Shown one piece after another: positions 34,965 to 46,413 of a DNA stretch of 64,000 bases. Numbering within the stretch: position 1 is the first letter of the stretch; the number at the start of each line of letters is the position of its first letter. Position numbers and translations under genes: made by a program. Location of the stretch: NCBI GenBank assembly GCA_025093555.1, contig JAIWNF010000019.1, forward strand, positions 434,001-498,000, written 5' to 3'. This stretch comes from Circinella umbellata (lineage: Eukaryota > Mucoromycota > Mucoromycetes > Mucorales > Lichtheimiaceae). The notes under the pieces were generated by a model that was not told the origin of the DNA, searched no databases, and saw nothing but the letters and a program-made list of their open reading frames with translations.

Positions 34965-37900
34965 CACTTTGAGCATAAAAACTCCGAAAAAATTCCATTT
35001 TTCTCCTGAAAATCTACATCTCCGAAAAAAATTTTCAGAACTTAATGCTTTGGAGATTTTTCGGAGATGGCAAATGGAGGGTTTTCAGAGGAAAATGGAG
35101 ATATTCAAAGTTAAATAATGGAATAAGAAGCTCATTATTCAGCTTAATGTAAGCATTGAAATTTTAATTTATTATACGTATATTACTTCATGAACTAGTG
35201 GTTTATTATTTTTATAAAAGAAATGAGAATATAATTTATAATAATACAGGCTGTCCTAATTATTTACATTTGATGATGTTGTCATCTTTTTAGTAGTTGA
35301 GCTTTTTTGTTTTTTTCCTCGTACTCTTTTGTTCCTTGAATCGTTTGTTATATTATTATTAATGTTGATGTCATCATAATCTCGACGTCGTTTTTCATTA
35401 ATACTAGTAATCTTACTCATGATACGAGTACTAATTGTGTCGTTGATTTTTCTTTTATTTTTTGGGGATGGTCCTGTGTTTCCTTTTCTTTTGGGGCTTA
35501 ATAAAATGCAGTCATCTGCACCATCTTCACCTTCATCATCGTCATCATCGTCATCGTCATCGTTGTCATCGTTGTCATCGTCATCGTTGTGATTATTATT
35601 ATCATCGTCATCATTATTATCGTCATTGTCATTGTCACCATCGTCGTAGTTGCTATCATCCTCATCGTCATCTTCGTCGTTATCATTGTCATTATTATAA
35701 TCGTAATTATTATTACTATTATTATTATTATCGTAGTCGTTGTGGTCATCTTCATCACTTTCATCATGTTCATAATATTCGCCATCATCTTCCGAAACAT
35801 CATGACCACTGCTGGATGTGGTACTGTTTTCACGATTATGTCCATTATCTAAAAACCAAAATGTATTAAGCAACATGAAAAAAGTTAATCAGAAAGGGTA
35901 CTTAATTAATACTGGTATTACTTATTACTTATTATTATTATATATGTTATGTGTACCATTGTTATAACTGTTGTTCTTTCCATCTTTTGCTGTCTTTTCG
36001 GTCAATTCTGCATCTACTTGTATAAGATTCCAGTTCTTTTGCAGCATTATTCTGGCACCCCAGAACGCAGTGCATGCCCCGATCGGTATATACTGGTTTA
36101 CTGCCTTTTCAACTTGATCCTTTAAACATCGGTGGTACGGTTTTACGCGTCTGTCGCTCCATCCTATATCACTTGTGATATTCTTTTTTAATTTAAATCG
36201 ATGAAGTATCGGTTTGTACAGAGTCATGCCATGTCGTGCTTGCGAGCGAGCTCTTCCATCCGGTATAGGTAAGAGATTATTTCTTGTACGATATTCTTGA
36301 ATTAGCCATATAAATAAATTAATTGAGTATTGCTGCTTGATAACGTCTATCTTTCCCGTTCCTTTATTCTTCCTTTCATATGTTGGTTGGTCGATACAAT
36401 GGTCTGATATAAGTGTTATTGTATTTTTGCTTTGTTCGACTGGGGTTTGATTATTAATGACTTTTTTGAGACGTTGATTCTCTTCACTGCTTTTTCTCAC
36501 GTCGTCTTGCAAATCCTGGATACAGTTGGTTAAATGATCAACCTTATCGTTCAGTAATACTATATTTGTGGTTAATTTTTGAATAGCAGCTTGTATATGA
36601 TAAAAATCTTGGTTTGCTTGTGGTCCGTTTTTGTTTGTTCGTGTTTTTGTTTTGGGTGGCATATTAAAAATGATAGAAAAAAAATTGATTGGAAAAAGGG
36701 GCGCCTATGCCAGTTTGGTTGAATTTTTCTTTTTCAAATTACGCGTGTTTTACCGCAAAGTTGGGGTGGATAGTTAATAATAATAATAAATAAATAAGTC
36801 TTGTGAACATCGTGTGTATAATCCTACTTCAAACAATTTTATTGGATTACTAAAAAAGACAAACAATAATAGAAATGTACTTAGTGTTACATATAAGACG
36901 TGATGAAAAAATGTTATACCACTTACATATATAAGAAACAAAATAATAATAAAATAATAATAAAGAATAGTCTATCATGATAAACTATGAAAAAAGCGTG
37001 TTACATATTCATCAGGAAGAATATGACCAATAAAGATGAGTAAGTTTAGGGACATCTGCAGGATTCAACTCCGTTATCCCAGGCCATATAATATATGATC
37101 GTCCCGATGGAGCACTGACTTTTCCAGCAAAGCATTCAATATCATAGACAGATGTTACAAAGTATTTTGAAGAAGATCCTGGATGCAAATAAGGGTACCC
37201 TTTTGGTTTTGGTACAGTAGTTTCCCATACTTTTACAAGCGCCAAGAGTCTTGTTTCGTTTTCTTGTCTATTCCTGAAAAAAAAAATCACGTCACCAAAA
37301 AAAACCTTTGCTTTGCGCACCATAGTTCGTCTTCTTCTATCAGTATCCACTTCAATTAACAGTTTTGCAAAATAATCATCGCGACGGTCTTCATTTCGTT
37401 CTCGATAAGCACTCCCTACCATTTCTTGTTCATTTATCCATAATCTTGTTCCAATTTCAATTATAGGATTAAGTGATTCAAAGTTTGGTACATGTACAGA
37501 CCAGTAATCAGTAAGTGCTTGTTTTAGATTGTATTCGTCATAATTGGCTACTGTATCATTCCAATATGGTCCCCATATTTCGCGCGCATTATCATCAACC
37601 GAATCGGTCAGCACTTCTTGTTTATGCAATTTTTTGGTATTATAATCAAATCCAAGTCCAACTCGTTCTACATATCGCTGTGCTGCAAGTGCAACCATAA
37701 TATTTCCAGCACTGACACCTGTTGCTGATCGTGATTTTACTTTTTTTTTTATTTCTCCAATTGCTCTTTCTTGACAGAAGGCATTATAATAGCTTAATGG
37801 ACCCATCGCAATTATTATATGGTCGAGATGTGTTAAGTAATGTTGAGAAATGGTAAAGACGGTACCGCTGATACTTTTGTTATCAACTTGAGATTTCAGA

Positions 37901-40900
37901 TACTGGAGCCACACGTCCACATCTTTTTTGAGTTTTTTTAAGTCGTCGTCCGTAATTGTTTTTTTAAAAGTTATGTTGCATACACTTGCAAGGGCAAATA
38001 TAGCAGTTTTTGCTTCTTTGTTGGTAATCATTTCAGCAATCAAAGTCGGGGCAATAAGACAAACAAGATGTATATAATCAATAGATCGAAGATAACCAGC
38101 TTGCTGTGATATATCAATAGTACAATTACTAAAGGTAGATGGAATTGTTTTTCTTGAATTTGCCAACGATTGACCAATTGTTTTTCTAATACTGTTTCGT
38201 AGAAAAAAAGGATTCCCCTTTTCACCGTACCTAACATAATAGGATACATCAATTAGTTTTATATATATAACTTGCAGCAAGTAATAATATAGTAATGAAC
38301 ATTGAACCTACTTTCCACATATCAATTTCCATAATTGCTTAGCTATTCCCAGTCCAATCAAATGCATTGAATCAAGGCCATAAGTCACAGAACCGTTATA
38401 AGAATATAAATCACGAAATGGTGATGGACGTAATATCCCCTTATCAACATTTCCTTCTTGAAAATCTTTAAGTGGTCGCATACGTGGTCGCACTCTTTTA
38501 TCTGGGACAAAATACATCCCTCTCTTCTCCCCTTTAGTGTTTGGTGCTGCACCACCAAGAATTTCACAAAATCGGCATCCATACCTAGTAGTAAAGAATT
38601 TGAAAATGAGTGATTAATATACAGCAAATGCAACATACAGACTTAATGCTCTATAACTAGATTACCTGAATGTATGACCCCGCGCACACATCATTTTTGA
38701 ACATGCTGGTATATCACCAGTTGCCAATAGCATATGGACACGTGAATAGTAAGTTTTTCCGTCATCACCTTTGACGCAAATACCTGATTTCTGTAGTCTT
38801 TTTAATGATTGTATAGTTGGATGAAGAAAGCTAAATAGACTACGTGGGGCTAAAGGTCCAGGTGCAATGCAAATTTGAAACATTCTGTTCGTTTCATATC
38901 GTCTGATGGGGTCTATATTCAATACAACGACATGTATAATCGTAAGCTGCTGTTTGTTAAAAAGTGTAAATCCATCGGTATACAAAGATATTGCTATATC
39001 CATTGGGTTCGAAAAATGGCCGTCTTTTTTTAGATTTTTGTATGTGTAGCCGTCAAAAACATCTGAATAATTTCCTGATATTGATTGATATTTGGATCGA
39101 TATAATAATTCTTCTCGGGAGCTTTTGTGATATAATAATAAAGCCAATTGGTCTGCTATCGGTAGTTGTTTGACTTGCGCACATGGCTGTTGTTGCTGAA
39201 CTCCTCCATCTGATCGTCGTTTTTTTGTGGTATACCGTGGTTCATTACAAAAATCACATTTTTCTTTTTTTGATACACGTTGAAACATCATACAGCCCTT
39301 TCTGCAACAATCATAAAGCTTTGGCTTAATGGGATAGGTATTTTCCATCAACTATTAAAAAAACGTATCAGTGAATAAAAATGTAAAAAAGTCAATAAGA
39401 AAAGTATATAATCTTATGAGTTTGATTATAACCGACCTTTTTAGATAAATGGTGTGAAAGAAGGGGTTCAATAAGCTTATCCTTTATATATCCATTGAAC
39501 AATTGAATCATTTCATCATAAAAGCCTTGAGAAACACCGTGCTTTGTTGCTAGTGCAAGAAACTTTTTGCTAAATTTTTCACCTCTGGTCTCTGCATACT
39601 TTTGTTTATTGAAGTTATACTTTTTAGCGACAGTATAATTTTGTATAGATTGATTTGAATAGGTAAAATTTTCATCCTCTTCGTCTATCCATTCTTCTTC
39701 GACTTCGTCTTCGTCTTCTTGTTCTTGTTCTTCTTGTTCTTGCTCTTCTTCTTCTTCTTCTTCTTCTTCTTCTTCTTTTTCTTCTTCTTCTTCTTCTCGT
39801 TCTTCAATAATTATAGATTGGTCTTCAATGTCTTCCCACTGAGTATCATCGTCATAATAATCTAGACTGCTAATTGTTGTAAATCATCAAATACTAATGT
39901 CTATTTTTCTTCTTGAGTATAAAAGAATATTTACCTGTTTTGCTGTGCATCATTCATTTGCTCGTTCAGGTAGAGAGCATTTTCTGCAATAGATTCAACA
40001 TTTCTTCTTTTTTTATAGTTTTTACAGTGATTTTTATGATCCTTTTCTGAGATTGTTTTTTTTTCAAATACGTATAGACAATTATTACACTGGAATTCTG
40101 TGCTAGGCAAGTCTGTCAAAATTTCCAATCCTGGTGAAGACATTCGAATACCGTACTATCAAAAAGATCTAATAGTTGTTAGGATCAGTCATCATTATTG
40201 CTATTCTTTTTCGGTGCCATGCTGGAAAAACACTTGCTATTTATTCCGTCAAGCTTTCAGATGGTGAAAGGATGAGAAAAAAATACCAGGTGGAAAAAAA
40301 ATAATAACCACAAAATAAACAGTCACAGAAGACCATTTGATCATCACTTATCATCCTTCCACTTTTCTCTATCTAAGCTATATGTAAAAAGGTGTTGAAA
40401 ACATGGAATCAAACTACTGATACGACCGATTACTACAGGATTCATGTTATGAACAATTTTAGCATAATTGAAACAATTTTAATTTTTATTGACGGGGTTG
40501 GAGATTTTCCGGAGAGAAATGGAGATATTTTGGAGAGTTGAATTGTTGCACTATAAAATTAATATTTTTTTTGGAGATTTTGTGAATTTGAGACTTAGTA
40601 CATACGATTCAATCATTGGTTACCACTCTTCTACATTATATGCAAGTTATATGTATTTTAAATCATACTTCATTTTGATTTTTTTTTTGTCGAACAGGGT
40701 TGGAGATTTTCCGGAGAGAAATGGAGATATCTTGGAGAGTTGAGTTTTTGCAGCATGAATTTTATAGATTTTTGAAGATTTTATGAATTTGAGACTTAGT
40801 AAATACTATTCAATCGTTGGTTACCATTCTTCTACCCTATATCCAAGTTATATGCATTTTAGACCACAATTCATTTTGATTTTTTTTTGTCGAACAGGGT

Positions 40901-43021
40901 TGGAGATTTTCCGGAGAGAAATGGAGATTTTTTGGAGTGTTGAGTTGTTGCACTACAAAATTAATAATGTTTTCAAAAAAAATTGGAGATTTTACGGAGT
41001 TGGAGATTTTCCAGAGACGAAAAATAATTTTTTCGGAGTTTTTATGCTCAAAGTGATAAGTAAATTAGGTAAATGTTAATCAAACCAATATATATCCCTT
41101 CTCCCTCCCAGTCACGCGTTTTCAATACATACCATAAGCGTTGCTAAAAGTTCAAAGTACTTTAAGAGTTCTAGTCGATGAGTCCAGGTGCTTGGTATTG
41201 TTGCACTTCTTAATTCAATGTGATTCCAACGGTAACGGTCGCACAACATAGTAGAACTGAGTGTGATTTTATTTTTAATTACATGAATGGAAAAAACGCG
41301 GAGTTTTTTAAATGTTTCGATAGACGCATTTTTGTACTTTGATTGTTGATGTACGAGGGAGGATGTAGCACATTCTAATATTTTCACGGTGTCTTCAATT
41401 GTGGGACCAACGTTTTCGCTATTTCCACTACTAAAAATTTAAAATATTAATTATTTTACTTAATCAAACCGCTCTTGAATCATTTTCGCCAATTATCTAA
41501 CTACTTTATCCATACCTTGACGCCTCGACTATGACTGCTTCCATCTCCATACTCGAAGTCATAACACCTAAGGCATCCAAAAATCGTTGCGGAGCCTTTT
41601 TTGCATTGTAATCATTATCCTTTAAATTGATAGCCTTGATGGCCTGCATTTCGAGTTCACACCAACGGAATTGTATTAAGCCGGATGTTTTACTTAATGC
41701 GAGAAGACCCGGTATTATATGTTCAACAAAGTAAGTTTGTTCGTGATTATTGAGTAGTAAATCTGGTGATCGGCAATGCAAATGAAACGATGTGAGGGCA
41801 TAATTAATAATATCAATAAACTGGGATTCTTGTATATCTAAATGATGGAAATCTGGTGACCAGAGTTTCTTTGGCAAACCATCGTATGGCATATTTGTCA
41901 AAAGGTTATTTATATAGTCAAACACATGAAGATCTACTAATGATTGGTTTTTTCTTTCTCGGATTTGTTCTTGTTTGTATATATGTTGAACGTGAAGATC
42001 CGCCGTTTTTGAATGTGAAGTTGCAAAATAGACATATTCTTTTAATGATTTTTTGAGAGACTGCGTGAGTTTTGGGCGGTGAGGACTATTTTTTGTTGAT
42101 GTGGATGGTGTGTGAATGGTATATTGTTTTTTTCCTTGATTAACTACCAACTTTGTCTAATTAAGCATATACAATAGAAAAAAAATAGTTAGTTTTCCTT
42201 TCAGTATATATTAGAAACAGAACCCGGCTCATACTTCTTTGTGTCTTGTATGTTGAATGTTTCGGGGATTTGGGGCAGGTGATTCTTCCTCATCAAAAAG
42301 TTGATTTACTTCACAAGGATCATTTGCTACGGAGTCAAAGGGGAGTATGTCATTCGGGTTTAAGTTTGTTGTGGACTACACACATAGAGCAAATTTTTAG
42401 TACTAATATAACACCAATTTACGCCCCCTCCCTGTATATATATATATATATATATATACATACGTACTTACCGAGGATGGGGAACTTAAGTAAGGATTAG
42501 TTTCCATTTCATCATGACTTCTCTTGCTACTACGGCCAACAGCCTAATAAATCATCAAAAACATAAATAAAAATATATTGAATTGAAGATCACAAAATAT
42601 ATAGTTGATACAAAACAAAACCTAGAGTTCCCACGTACGTATTGGATATTTATGAAATCGCCCTCAACTTTTTTGATTATCCCAACTCCAGGAAATGTGG
42701 ATCTTTGAACTCTTGGTTCCGGTTGGTTTACTTGAATACTTTTCAACGATCTTAAAACCTGTTGAGAAAAATATAAAAATAAGTTAACACTGGAAATTTT
42801 AAAGGCGTAAAAAAACAGTTTACCTTTATGTCATTTTCCAAAGCTACAGCAGCCGTGGTGAGGGTTTTTGTTTTTGGCTTTTTTTCGAGAAAGGTTTTCA
42901 AATCACTTAAAGCATTTGTACACAGTTTGGAAAATGTAACTCCCTCCGAATGTTGATCATAATAATGCAAAATAGAAGTTGCGCTCCAATCTTTGTATGG
43001 ACGTTGTTCAAAGTAATTCAT
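34705..43021 (-). CDS. Duplicated gene of unknown family (copy A), hosting a transposon in one intron
   Basis: I do not recognise the family. Eight exons keep frame: 43021-42824, 42758-42639, 42543-42472, 42375-42310, 42156-41516, 41430-41133, 34937-34841, 34748-34705, giving 511 aa. No signal peptide or membrane helix is seen. The N-terminal 150 residues are polar. The body (about 155-480) looks helical, with the segments LWSPDFHHLDI, FVEHIIPGLLALS, IQFRWCELEMQAIKA, LRVFSIHVIKNKITL, ELRSATIPSTW and LLKYFELLATLM. The C-terminus is acidic (DDDDDDEVEHDE). The intron between 41133 and 34937 is 6,195 nt because it contains a complete CACTA-type element. Without the element and its target duplication it would be 101 nt, matching the 99-nt intron of copy B. 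Whether it still splices is unknown. The fourth exon is the least certain. Confidence 0.65.
34965..34994 (+). repeat. Left terminal inverted repeat of the CACTA-type element
   Basis: Identical over 30 bp to the reverse complement of 41026-41055. It begins CACTTTGAGC. The similarity stops abruptly after position 34994. Confidence 0.95.
35256..36662 (-). CDS. Second protein of the CACTA-type element (possible TnpA-like accessory)
   Basis: Two exons, 36662-35957 and 35848-35256, join in phase 1 (donor GTACAC, acceptor TTTAG) to give 432 aa. The N-terminus is basic (PPKTKTRTNKNG). A coiled coil follows at about 20-70 (IQKLTTNIVLLNDKVDHL). A compact region at about 95-215 contains INLFIWLIQEYRTRNNLLP, RARSQARHGMTLYKPILHRF and VKPYHRCLKDQVEKAVNQYI, which could be a DNA-binding domain. 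Then comes a very long Asp/Asn/Glu tract (about 245-355), and the C-terminus is basic (KNKRKIND, RNKRVRGKKQK), resembling a nuclear signal. CACTA elements of plants encode a second DNA-binding protein (TnpA) besides the transposase, and position suggests the same role here, but no homology is claimed. The donor is weak, so the splice is the uncertain point. Confidence 0.6.
37012..40143 (-). CDS. Tnp2-family (CACTA/En-Spm-like) transposase
   Basis: Catalyses cut-and-paste movement of the surrounding element. Five exons keep frame: 40143-39935, 39869-39437, 39351-38666, 38584-38312, 38230-37012, giving 939 aa. Near the N-terminus is a C2H2-like finger (FQCNNCLYVFEKK...HKNHC), then a long Glu-rich tract (about 86-130). 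A CxxC pair follows (about 230-249, CRKGC...CDFC). The transposase core has LYTDGFTLF (Asp about 340), VLNIDPIRRYETNR, PGPLAPRSLFSFLHP, LLATGDIPA (Asp about 427), the knuckle GHTFRYGCRFC, and LDSMHLIGLGI (Asp about 514), the usual order in Tnp2 proteins. The C-terminal 380 residues are less conserved. No stop or frameshift is seen. It shares orientation with the host gene. Confidence 0.85.
40499..41025. repeat. Subterminal tandem repeats of the CACTA-type element
   Basis: Units of about 200 bp begin TGGAGATTTTCCGGAGAGAA at 40499, 40701 and 40901, the last one shortened. Two further core motifs lie at 40984 and 41001, next to the right inverted repeat. A single related core (TGGAGATTTTTCGGAG) is at 35051 near the left end. 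Such asymmetric subterminal repeats are the usual transposase or accessory-protein binding sites of CACTA elements. Short frames across this repeat are not genes. Confidence 0.85.
41026..41055 (-). repeat. Right terminal inverted repeat of the CACTA-type element
   Basis: Perfect reverse complement of 34965-34994, ending ...GCTCAAAGTG, followed by the target duplication ATA at 41056-41058. Confidence 0.95.
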
Positions 43022-45489
43022 GGATAAATGGTTAATAGTTTGATAGTTGGGTAATTGGCAGAAGAACAGAAACGATAATCTTTTTTTTTCAGTAGGTGGT
43101 CTTTATATGATTGGAACATGTGACCTTTTGTTTTTGTTTATGGAAAGGGGTATGCTACTATGGCGACATAAAAACGCATGTTTTTTATATCTCTGTAGAG
43201 TAAAACAAAAATGCTGTCGAGAAGATTATCATCATAGCAATAGAATGTCACAATCTAATTTTCGTTTATCACATTTCTGCTGTTTCAGAAGAACTAAATC
43301 GTTTTTTTTTCTTGAAGAATAAAAATGCCCTTCCTGTTCATAGGTATGCGTGTTTTTTTTCACAACAAAATAACTTTTACTTTCATGTGATACAGTAGTG
43401 CAGCTACGTGCCAAAGATATTTGAGTAAGATACATATATGAAAAACAGGGGGAGGAATCATGTGCAGTAATTTTTCGCGAAACAGGTATTACGTGACCTT
43501 GTTCAAATATCTACCAACCGGATTTAGAATAGTTTTATTTTTTATTTTATAAAATATTACCCAATGATACGAGCTTTTGTTTTTTCCAATTGATTGTGGT
43601 TTTCACGTTTGCGCAGTAAATAAAATATATATTTTCTCCTTGTCGAGAGAAAGGCTATCGACAAATTATCGATACGTAATACGTATCTCGCTTTTATCAA
43701 TTTCACACGGATACTTTTTCGTCTTCTTGATCTACTTTTTTATCAGCTTCTTCGGGAACTAATACATCATCATCATCATCATAAAACATGTAATTGTGCT
43801 CCTGGTACAATTCATCACTACACACTCTTTTATTCAACTGCTGAGCATACTCGGTCCTCATTACTGCAATACACACTTTGTTGTGAATCCATTAATGATG
43901 ATCTAATCTCTGGTTCATTGGCAATACTTTATGAATATTATTTTTTTTTATCGCTCGGGGCTAGAGGGACTATGGTAGTAGCAATATGACTAAATTAAGC
44001 AGTTAGGCACATTATATGAACAGTCATCTTGTTCATATATTGTTCATCTTAATCTAATCATACGTAGTTTATTTTTCAGTATGTTCTGTAACATCGAGTT
44101 CAGCCACAAAACGTGAAAAATCAGTATCTCGCTAAACTGTAGATTAAATTTATTGATAATTAAAGGGAAGAAAAAAAAAGACCAAGTGAACACTGCGTCT
44201 TAATAGGACATATCTGCTCTAGTCCGATCCTGTTAGCAAAGGGATATGAAAAACCTTAAGGGTAATAAGAAAAAAGGTAAATGGCAAAGAGAAGGTAGAG
44301 AGTTCTTTTTATCATAAAATATTGGTTAAAGAAGAAAACTGGGGTCAGAGGGAAAAAAAGAAAGAATTCCTACTCTGCTTCTTGATGTAGTTGAGAGTCA
44401 CTGTCAGTGCAGTTATTGTTGCCACCAGTGAAACATCAAAACTCTGCATGCCATTAATAAGCCTGAGAAATGCTAGAGAAATTTATTATACATTTCATTA
44501 AAAAAAAAGAGTGAAAAGAAATGATAGTGTATGTATATACACTGTTGAGAAGTATGCAGTGATTTTCCTAATTTTTCCTCCTTTTCTATTGCTTGGTTTC
44601 ATAGTACCATTTGTTATTTCTGCTATCTCTCTAGTATTTTCTACCAGAAGTTGGTTCTATTTTTTTTTTATTAATAATGGTAGATGAGGTTATGACTTTA
44701 CTTGGTTGCTATTCAACAAGAGTCCGGAAATTATTTGAATCTTTTTTAGTATACGTAGATGATAGTATCTAAATCTAAGTAAAATTTAAAAGTAACTATT
44801 TTTCGAGTTTTATTGTTGTTTTTATATCTAATTAGTTTATCGAGTAAAAAAAATAGAACAGCAAAAGTTTAAATGCTACATATAATCTGGAGCACGAACC
44901 TTGTGTAACCGTAACCATCCACTTTTATAGGTTACACACTGGTTATCCCTTTCTTGAAATATGGGCATTACTTAGTAAAATATCATGTTTTGTCAAAACT
45001 TTGAAGCGACTAATCTCAATGGAAAATAATTTTCTCTAAAAACTGTTCCGTAACATCTCTACATAATAGCTAAGTTAAGATATATTACGGTCCAAAAAGT
45101 TCATAGCTTTATTTCTGACAATTTTTTGTCACTTCTTATTCCACCCCATATTTTGACGGTTTAAGTCAGGATGCACCTTAACTTGAGTTTCCTGTAGCAG
45201 CAAATATTACTTACACCATAATTAAAATAGCTGCCATTATAGAAAATCATATTTGTATTAACAGACGTCTCTTAGATTAAACATTTAAATACCTAGATTA
45301 TACAGATATATAGGGTTATGGTACGCATTTGTTGTCACTTGTATAATATATTTAATTCAATTATTCAATATATTCATTATGTACGTATCTTTATTTTTGC
45401 TTCTTTATTCATTTCTGTGAGTGCTCACGCACGCTGAAAATTAAAAAAAAATGCTGGTATGAGTAAAGGACCGGAACTTTGATCCAAGG
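43022..45489. other. Spacer between duplication copies A and B
   Basis: Homology to copy B continues past the gene start to about 43.7 kb (ATCGATACGTAAT near 43667 matches 53082). After that there is about 1.8 kb of AT-rich sequence in which only the short acidic frame at 43703-43861 has any coding character. Confidence 0.5.
43703..43861 (-). CDS. Short acidic open frame, possible gene remnant
   Basis: 52 codons from ATG at 43861, or open a little further upstream from about 43895 in the same frame. The translation is compositionally protein-like rather than homopolymeric: MRTEYAQQLNKRVCSDELY, then HNYMFYDDDDD and an acidic/Lys end. No splice partner or family was recognised. It may be the last exon of a decayed gene or transposon between the two duplicated segments. 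Confidence 0.3.
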   Translation of the reverse strand: MRTEYAQQLNKRVCSDELYQEHNYMFYDDDDDVLVPEEADKKVDQEDEKVSV

Positions 45490-45973
45490 CGTTCTAAATA
45501 TAATGTATTACGTGGTTGCCATGACAACGAAAAGCGTCTCTCACAAAGGGATAATTCGATCTAGGCTCACGCAAGCATCTGAGTGCAAAACAATAATGAC
45601 TAATTTCTTTGACTCAAAAACAGTTATTTGTTTTATTCGCAACTTTTGCAACCTTTTACAATAAATTGAGTTCACTGAATAATACGATCCGTTCGAAAAA
45701 AGCAACTACTTTTTCTTGTTGTAAGCATAGCACGGAAAAGAGAAGGACGAGATTAAAATGAGCTTTAAATTATTTTTATGATTTTATTTTGCTGATACTT
45801 TTATACGATGGGAACGATCGATGGTAAATATGGGCACATCTCAGGTTCTTTAACCTGGTCATGAATCGATACAGGCGAAAGATCTAAAAAGCCACCTGAT
45901 TAACTCTATTTTTGATATTTAATATTTAGTTGAGTGATGCTGCTGCGCTTATAACCAACGACCTGGATGAGGA

Positions 45974-46413
45974 GTGACGTTAGTCAGCAACAATTACTTG
46001 GGTTTTTATTCTACTTGTTTTGGTCCCCTTGATTGGTATTCGTATGGTATGTCCCCGCGATGCATCGTTCGTCACTTAACAAGCGGTATCCGATGGGTCC
46101 CAGGGAAGTGTATTCGTGCTATATGTCCCAGCTTGGCCTTGTTCGGTCACGTCGTCTAAGGTTCGGAAAATCTTGTGGATTATACCTTGTAAAAGTGACG
46201 TTAGTCAGCAACAATTACTTAGGTTTTTATTCTACTTGTTTTGGTCCCCTTGATTGGTATTCGTATGGTATGTCCCCGCGATGCATTGTTCGTCACTTAA
46301 CAAGTGGTGTCCGATGGGTCCCAGGGCAGTGTATTCGTGCTATATGTCCCAGCTTGGCCTTGTTCGGTTACGTCGTCTAAGGTTCGGAAAATCTTTTGGA
46401 TTATACCTTGTAG
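45974..46413. repeat. Local tandem duplication of a 221-bp segment
   Basis: GTGACGTTAGTCAGCAACAA starts at 45974 and again at 46195; both units run to TATACCTTGTA. Copy A has a single unit from 33334. The two units differ by a few substitutions, so this is a small post-duplication expansion rather than a functional array. Confidence 0.85.

Larger units (their letters stand above)
34965..41055 (-). mobile_element. CACTA/Tnp2-type DNA transposon, complete, nested in an intron
   Basis: 6,091 bp. Both ends carry a perfect 30-bp terminal inverted repeat (34965-34994 and 41026-41055) beginning CACTTTGAGCATAAAAAC. Flanks are ATA at 34962-34964 and ATA at 41056-41058, a 3-bp target duplication, as expected for CACTA/CMC elements. 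The paralogous intron in copy B (49647-49745) has a single ATA (49669-49671) in the same context, i.e. the empty site. Subterminal motifs of the form TGGAGATTTTYCGGAG recur at 35051, 40499, 40701 and 40901, with related copies at 40984 and 41001. It encodes two minus-strand genes, a transposase (37012-40143) and a 432-aa protein (35256-36662). With both genes open and perfect TIRs it looks recently active. Confidence 0.92.

Noticed and set aside
35462..35869. Long His/Arg/Tyr- and Ile/Val-rich plus-strand frames
   Set aside because: They are antisense shadows of the GAT/GAC (Asp/Asn) repeat in the element's 432-aa protein.
40489..41079. Frames in the repeats beginning TGLEIFRREMEIFW
   Set aside because: They follow the 200-bp subterminal repeat of the transposon and repeat with it; not a gene.
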